Below the pieces are notes generated by a model. That model had not been told where the DNA came from. It was given only the letters and a program-made list of their open reading frames with translations, and ran no database searches. Positions 58,408 through 64,000 of a DNA stretch of 64,000 bases are shown here, in pieces. The stretch's first letter is position 1. The number at the start of each line of letters is the position of its first letter. The DNA is from Musa acuminata AAA Group (taxonomy: Eukaryota > Streptophyta > Magnoliopsida > Zingiberales > Musaceae), in assembly GCF_036884655.1 (NCBI RefSeq), contig NC_088330.1, positions 32,717,001-32,781,000 on the forward strand, in the 5' to 3' direction. A program made the position numbers and the translations under genes.

Positions 58408-61400
58408 AATAGGAGGCAGCAGCGATTGGTGGGTAGTCCGGGACACCACTTGATGTCTCATTCATACGATGGAGACGAAAGATTTCGTCGAGCTGATCAC
58501 AGGCGAAGCTCAGATTGCCGGGCTCAGAGCCGCCTCCTTCCTGTTTCATCTTTTTCTTCTTCCTCGAATGATGTAGTCTCTCACAGACACGATCTGGCGT
58601 GGGTCAACGAAGTCAAGGTCCTGTTCGTCAGGACTGGAGGGCCCACTCACGATAGACCACATCACCCCTGAAATTTTTCAGGGTCACTCCGATCTAGTAT
58701 TCTTGGTTGCTAGAGTTTACAGTTGTATTAGCTTTCTGCAGGGTTAGGGATTTTGGGGATACGCCTACATTGTTTCACATTGTATTTGATCGACAGAAAT
58801 CATATGATTTATATCCAAAAGTTAGGTTAGAAACATTTGGTGCAATATATGTACCCTTGGAAGTTTGGACATGAAAGAACAATGGCTGCTCACCAAACTT
58901 GCATGACATAATTCTTATTAATTTAATAATCAGATATTACACAAGTGTGTTCTACAGCAACTTAATCCAAACTAACATTACCTACCTACCTAACTGTTCC
59001 TTCCTTGATTTGGATACTGAATTTTGATGTATGTTATGTCCTAAAATTACCAAATCAAGGAGTTTATTGGCTATATAGCTTCCATTTAATTATATTTTTT
59101 TAATATTTTGTAATTAATTCGGGATTATGGTGTTTAATATTTTGTTTTTGTATCCATAAAAGATCTCTATGATTTTTTTAAAAAATAAATATTAATTTTG
59201 ACTGATATGATAGAAATTGATCTAATCTATCTCGTTTTCTAAGTTGAGATCTTTTATCTTATTATTACAAAAAAATTATGTCGGGTCCATTTCGACTTAT
59301 TGGTTGCCTGTAAAAAAATTATTTAAAATTAATTTAATAAATTTAAAATGAATATATATAGCTATATATAGAATTAATTTATAATTATTAAATTAATATT
59401 TTCTTAGGGTGTCATATGTATCATATCCCACACTCCACATGTGGCGCTTCGATTAATCGAAAATAATAATTATATCAAATCTAATCGAAAGTAATAATAT
59501 TAGCTCTCACTAAATCAAACTCGTCGCTTCACCTGACTTGTCATGTTTGTGTTCTTCTCGCCATTAACAACGTCATATTAGTCTTGCCACCATCACCATT
59601 ATCATCGCATCATCCACCATTTCAAAAGGAGTCACTTGCACCATCCACAATCCTCTATCGTTGCCATGTCTACCTCAGTCCTACCTGCCACAAATCTCCG
59701 CAGTTTCCAAGAAGGAGAGTCGGGAGTAATCAACCTCGTCATCCCACCCAATCAATTGCGCTAAGATCGTGTATGTCAACTCGGCCTCCTTCCGATCGGA
59801 GTCAGCACCTTGACATGCTCTCACAAGTGGAAGACGAGAAAGTGAAAAGGAGCATGTCGTCAAAAGAAACATAATAAAAAAAATCAAACAAAAAACATAT
59901 AAAATAAGCTAAGAATTCCAACTTAGGCTCTGATTAGGTCGTCTACGTACCCATCCACCTGAGCTGGTACCATGTCACCACTGGGACCCACGCAATCCAA
60001 CTTTGGATTCACCGGATCTCTCGTCCGAATGTTTCCTTGCTCGGATTATTCAAAGCTAAACAAGCGTTGAATGCTTGAAATTTAGAAGCAATAAATGTTT
60101 TCCCTCGTTCGTCGTCAAATCTGATGGCGAGGAAGCTCAACAACCCTCAATTCTTATTTAGGTGCAGCAGATCATATCTCAATTCGACCAACTTCAGTTT
60201 AGATCACTGTTACTTCGTCTAAAAACTCGAAGACATGATCTGTCTTCTTTTGTCACTAGTGATATTGTCACTGCAACTTTATTCACTTTGCATTCTAATA
60301 ATCATATTATTATCAGTAATGTTGATTCATGTCTGAGAAAACCTGAGACGAAGAGGTCCAAAAACATGTAACACGAAGCATAAAAGAATCTGCACTGTCT
60401 TCTTCACGAGCACCAATTGACTACTGTCTCCATCCTTCTTAAAGTCTGTGTCGTCATTTTGCCCTTATCACTGACACATCTAAACATGTAGATGAAAGAA
60501 ATGTCAAGAACAATTGGGTGCATCGATCTAATTTCTCAAGGCTTCTGCCAATCGTTTCGTGTGACAAGATTACGTGTTTGGATCGTTCACTTCATCTCAA
60601 TCAACGTTCATCTCTGACTTGGAGGAAACAAACTTGTGGATTACGTGAAAGCGGAAGCTTTGGTTAGAGATAGTTTACTGTGATCTCGATTACAATAGTC
60701 TTGTTATTCGAAGCTCAAGCTATGTTAGCATTAGGGAGAGTAGTGTAAGTATCAAAACGATCGATACTATTTATGTAAAATATTTTAATATTAACATATA
60801 AAATTAAATAATAATAAATCTATTTTAAGATATATATTTCGAAGTTGTTCAAAAAAATTTTATTTGATTTATGTGGCGGTAGTGACCGAAGCCATCGCAA
60901 ACAATATCGTTACTGCAATTGCTGCACACGATGGTGTTGCGCAACAATCACAGTCATCACACGCATGCTTGTCATAAGAATGTTATAATCTACAACACTT
61001 TCACTACATATATAATTGTTGCCCGTGATTGAGCTGGTGACCGTCGAAGGTTGTCGACCTCAACAATACTATTGTCGACAATAAGCTGTCGATAGTAGTC
61101 TATCAATCAAACACGAAAAACCTTATATCAACCATAAACAAGTGATATGATGAACGGGATATAAAAGAAAATCAACAATATAAATGAATTGTTAATGCAT
61201 CGTAAATAACCAAACAACACCTTTTCACCAGCGAAAAGTGCTAACAAATATATCTAAAATATTTGATTTTATAAAAATAGTTTTGATACTAATTATAAGC
61301 ATAAAAACCATCCTTATGCTAATGCGAAAAACTTTAATTTTAAAATCTAAAATCAAATAATAATATATCTATTTAGCGATATATATCTTTTAATGTTATT

Positions 61401-62340
61401 CAGAAATTTCTTATCCGATAGATAGACATATCGTTGTTAGATCCGAAAGCTACGACGATGTTGATATAAAAGGATAACTAGATTCGTCTTCTCCTCTTTT
61501 CTAATATTTCATATGATCAATATAAGTATGAATTAAAGATAAAAGGAAGATATTTCACATGACTAAGAAAAGACGAGAGAAGATATATAATCTCCTAATA
61601 ATATCATATATTTAAATATTAATATTGAGTCCATAGGAGATTTTATATTTTTATAGACGAGAGTAAAGGATATAAAATAATTTCTTATACTTTTAGAAAA
61701 AAATCTCCTCTATAAAATTATCTTATAAATTTTTTTATAATAATTAATTTTTTTTATTGATCAATAATTTTAATCAAAATCTAATCATATCTATAATATA
61801 TTTTAGTACTACATACCCTAACAAATAAAATTTACGCTTTGTACTACACTCAACCTCCCTTATGACAGATCCTAGAAATTGTGCATTGACAACGCAGGGA
61901 CGCTTTCTTCTTCTTCTTCTTCTTCTTGGTGGTTCCAATGTCTGTGAGACATTATCCACCAAGAAAATAAAGAGGAAACACAAGGCCAAACCACGCAAAA
62001 GAAGCGAGACAGCGAGGAAGATGGGTTTCTTAGTAGGATCATCGTGTATGGCGCACTGTGGACGGTGACATTTAGCCTTCGCCTAAAAGCCAATCCAACT
62101 CGAAGGAAACCTTACTGAGGAGATCTGGACTCCTATTTCGACGCCATTGTGTGGGCTTGGGCTGCGTTTTAGTCCGGCCCATCACGGCCCGACTTAGCAC
62201 ATTAAAGGAGTGCAATACTGCACGGTCTCAGAACTTAAAGAAAAGGAAAAATGTTATCCTTTGCCCGTCACAGTCGGTTTATGGTTAAGTACACGGTTGG
62301 CATCACTCCTCATGGGAGTAAAAGCCCCGTCACCAAACCA
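58408..62340. other. Intergenic region between the two thaumatin-like genes
   Basis: It begins with the 3' UTR of the first gene. From 59000 on it is AT-rich with no recognisable gene; open frames at 59584-59874 and 61774-61998 have no domain. Two AT-rich blocks near 60804-60878 and 61350-61422 look related (both have AAATAATAATA, CTATTT, GATATATAT and a TTTTTATYYGAT-like end) and may be decayed copies of one repeat. A (CTT)n run lies at about 61904-61927. Confidence 0.5.
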
Positions 62341-62345
62341 CTCAC

Positions 62346-62389
62346 CACGTGACATCGTTTGAACTAACACCAACGATCTCTGCTATAAA
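62346..62389 (+). promoter_or_regulatory. G-box and TATA box of thaumatin-like gene 2
   Basis: CACGTG at 62346-62351 lies 32 bp before TATAAA at 62384-62389 (context TGCTATAAAGTGG). The start codon is at 62565, giving a leader of about 150 bases. The close spacing of a G-box and TATA box is a plausible inducible core promoter; function is inferred. Confidence 0.55.
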
Positions 62390-62564
62390 GTGGCCTACTC
62401 AACCCAGCATTAGATTTCCCTCTTCTCCCTCCCAAATCTTCCTCCTGGCAGTGCATGGGAGCTGTTGCCGTTGCTGCTGCTTTCTCTTCTCCTTCATCAT
62501 TCCTCCTCCCTCACTGCTGTCTACCGCCAGTCCAAGGAACCCTGCTGCCTCCTTTGTTTCGCTG

Positions 62565-63800
62565 ATGGAACCTCCTTTAGCTGCCATTCCTCTGCTGCTG
62601 ACTGTTTACCGACTGTTCTTGCTGTTTCTTGGAGGTACTAACGATGAGCGCGTTCTTTTGTGGTTGTTGTTGAGTTGCCTGCGTTCTGTTCGTCGAAATG
62701 AAAGATTGTTGTGTGTGTGTGTGTTGTGCAGTGGAGGGGAGTGTGTTCACGTTCGTCAACAAGTGCGGGGAAACGGTTTGGCCGGGGATCTTGTCCAACG
62801 CCGGCAGCCCGCAGCTGGAGTCCACCGGATTTGAGCTCCCCGTCGCGTCGTCTCGCTCCTTCCAGGCCCCCGCCGGATGGTCCGGCCGGTTCTGGGCGCG
62901 GACCGGCTGCTCCGCTTCTGCCGTCGGCGGCGGCGGCGCCGCCTGGTCCTGTGCCACCGGCGACTGCGGGTCCGGTCAGGTGGAGTGCAACGGCGCGGGC
63001 GCGGCCCCGCCCGCGACGCTCGCGGAGTTCACCCTCGCGCCATCGTCGGCGGGGCGGGACTTCTACGACGTCAGCCTGGTGGACGGCTACAACCTGCCGA
63101 TGGTGGTGGCGGCGAGCGCGGGGGCGTGCGCGGCCACGGGGTGCGTCGTGGACCTGAACCGGATGTGCCCCGCGGAGCTGCGAGCCGCGGAGGGGGAGGC
63201 GTGCCGGAGCGCCTGCGAGGCGTTCGGGACGCCGGAGTACTGCTGCAGCGGGGCGTTCGCCAGTCCGGCGACGTGCCAGCCGTCGGCGTACTCGCAGATG
63301 TTCAAGGCGGCGTGCCCCAAGTCGTACAGCTACGCGTTCGACGATCCCACCAGCACCTTCACCTGCGCCGGCGGAGCTGACTACACCATCACATTCTGCC
63401 CAGAGTCAGCACCAAGGTACCACCCCAAACTCCCATTTTGCATGACGGCAACAACATGGGAAAGTTCATGCCCACAACCTGTTTGTGATTATTCCAGTTT
63501 CTTGTACTCGAACCACTTTCGCACTGTCACGAGAGAACTGATCGATTTCTTCCGTTGCTCCACCGAAAAACGACGCACAGCAGTCAGAAAGCATCGACAG
63601 ACTCCTACAGTAGTCCAACTCCATACACAACTGCGACATCGACGCCTACAGCAACCGGCGGGCTGATGCTGGAAGACGACTCCTGGCTTGCAAGCATGGC
63701 GACCGGCGACGCAAACACCGCGAGGAGGGCCGTCCCTTTCCTGCACCAAGCCTTATTCATTGTAGCCACCGCAATGGCCTGTACACTACTTGTGCGATAG
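62565..63800 (+). CDS. Thaumatin-like protein (PR-5 family), probably GPI-anchored, paralogue 2
   Basis: Same family and role as the gene at 56803-58376. The exons are 62565-62634, 62732-63416 and 63581-63800, in phase, giving 324 residues. Exon 1 encodes a signal peptide (MEPPLAAIPLLL...LFLLFLG); the mature start is near GSVFTFVNKCG. The 16 cysteines are conserved, with AWSCATGDCGSGQVEC, ATLAEFTL and FYDVSLVDGYNLP. Relative to paralogue 1 there is a Gly/Ala-rich insertion near GCSASAVGGGG and a shorter stretch after MCPAELRA. Exon 3 gives a Ser/Thr/Pro-rich linker and a hydrophobic tail (LFIVATAMACTLLV), again a GPI-type signal. The exon 3 acceptor (CGCACAG at 63574-63580) was chosen because it yields SSQKAS, matching SQKSS in the paralogue, and keeps the hydrophobic end in frame. 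Reading through intron 2 instead destroys the tail. Confidence 0.93.
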
Positions 63801-64000
63801 CACAACGTGAATGCTTGATTCGATTCCACGCCCCCTCCATGTCTCGTGTCTCGCTTTCTTTAAAGCCAAATTTGAAACGAGAAAGCAAAAGCAGATTCGG
63901 ATTGGATTCCCGGCACGAACTGTCACCGATTAAAGCTACCGTCGCGCTTCTCGAGAACAGAGGATTGACCACTTCGAGGAAGCTGCATCATATATTATTG
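63801..64000. other. 3' flank of thaumatin-like gene 2, to the window end
   Basis: Presumed 3' UTR and flank. No further gene start is recognised before the window ends. Confidence 0.4.

Noticed and set aside
63417..63666. Read-through extension of thaumatin-like exon 2 into the intron
   Set aside because: A GTACCA donor after CCAAG and a paralogue-like SSQKAS exon downstream give a better model with a GPI-type tail; the read-through residues resemble nothing.

Overview
This is nuclear DNA from a flowering plant. It has multi-exon genes with GT-AG introns, plastid-targeted and plant-specific families (LBD, MAP65, ACR, KCS, KIN-14), and decayed LTR retrotransposons. The contrast between GC-rich coding exons (KCS, ACR, both thaumatin-like genes) and very AT-rich intergenic DNA, plus CT-rich gene leaders, suggests a monocot, possibly Musa/Ensete-like. 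The species guess is inference.

Layout. 1-8.8 kb is repeat-dominated: a large inverted repeat with an LTR-like continuation, a decayed Copia element, and a broken calmodulin-like gene split by an LTR fragment. 9.8-13.1 kb (+) is a complete 12-exon MAP65 gene. 14.0-15.6 kb holds a second Copia remnant. 15.8-16.6 kb (-) is a two-exon LBD18/LBD30-like transcription factor. 17-28 kb has no recognised gene; it carries a short LTR retrotransposon on the minus strand (22.0-25.6 kb) and a G-box-rich stretch. 28.4-30.1 kb (+) is a four-ACT-domain ACR8-like protein. 35.1-36.6 kb (+) is an intronless 3-ketoacyl-CoA synthase. 36.7-43.2 kb is AT-rich with microsatellites, LTR remnants and tandem duplications. 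43.2-47.8 kb (-) is plastid dihydrodipicolinate reductase in 8 exons. 48.4-55.0 kb (-) is a calponin-homology-domain kinesin-14 in about 21 exons. 56.8-58.4 and 62.6-63.8 kb (+) are two paralogous thaumatin-like proteins with predicted GPI anchors.

Functionally the genes are unrelated neighbours, as is normal in plants. Two are cytoskeletal (MAP65, KIN-14), two metabolic (DAPB in lysine synthesis, KCS in very-long-chain fatty acid synthesis), one a developmental regulator (LBD), one a putative amino-acid-sensing protein (ACR), and two secreted or wall-associated defence-type proteins (TLPs). The exon models were built by hand from splice sites, reading phase and remembered family sequence. 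No similarity search was run. The most noteworthy structures are four 132-bp in-frame repeats in the kinesin coiled coil, the roughly 1-kb inverted repeat at the left end, and the LTR-split EF-hand pseudogene. I saw no clear evidence of an undescribed system.
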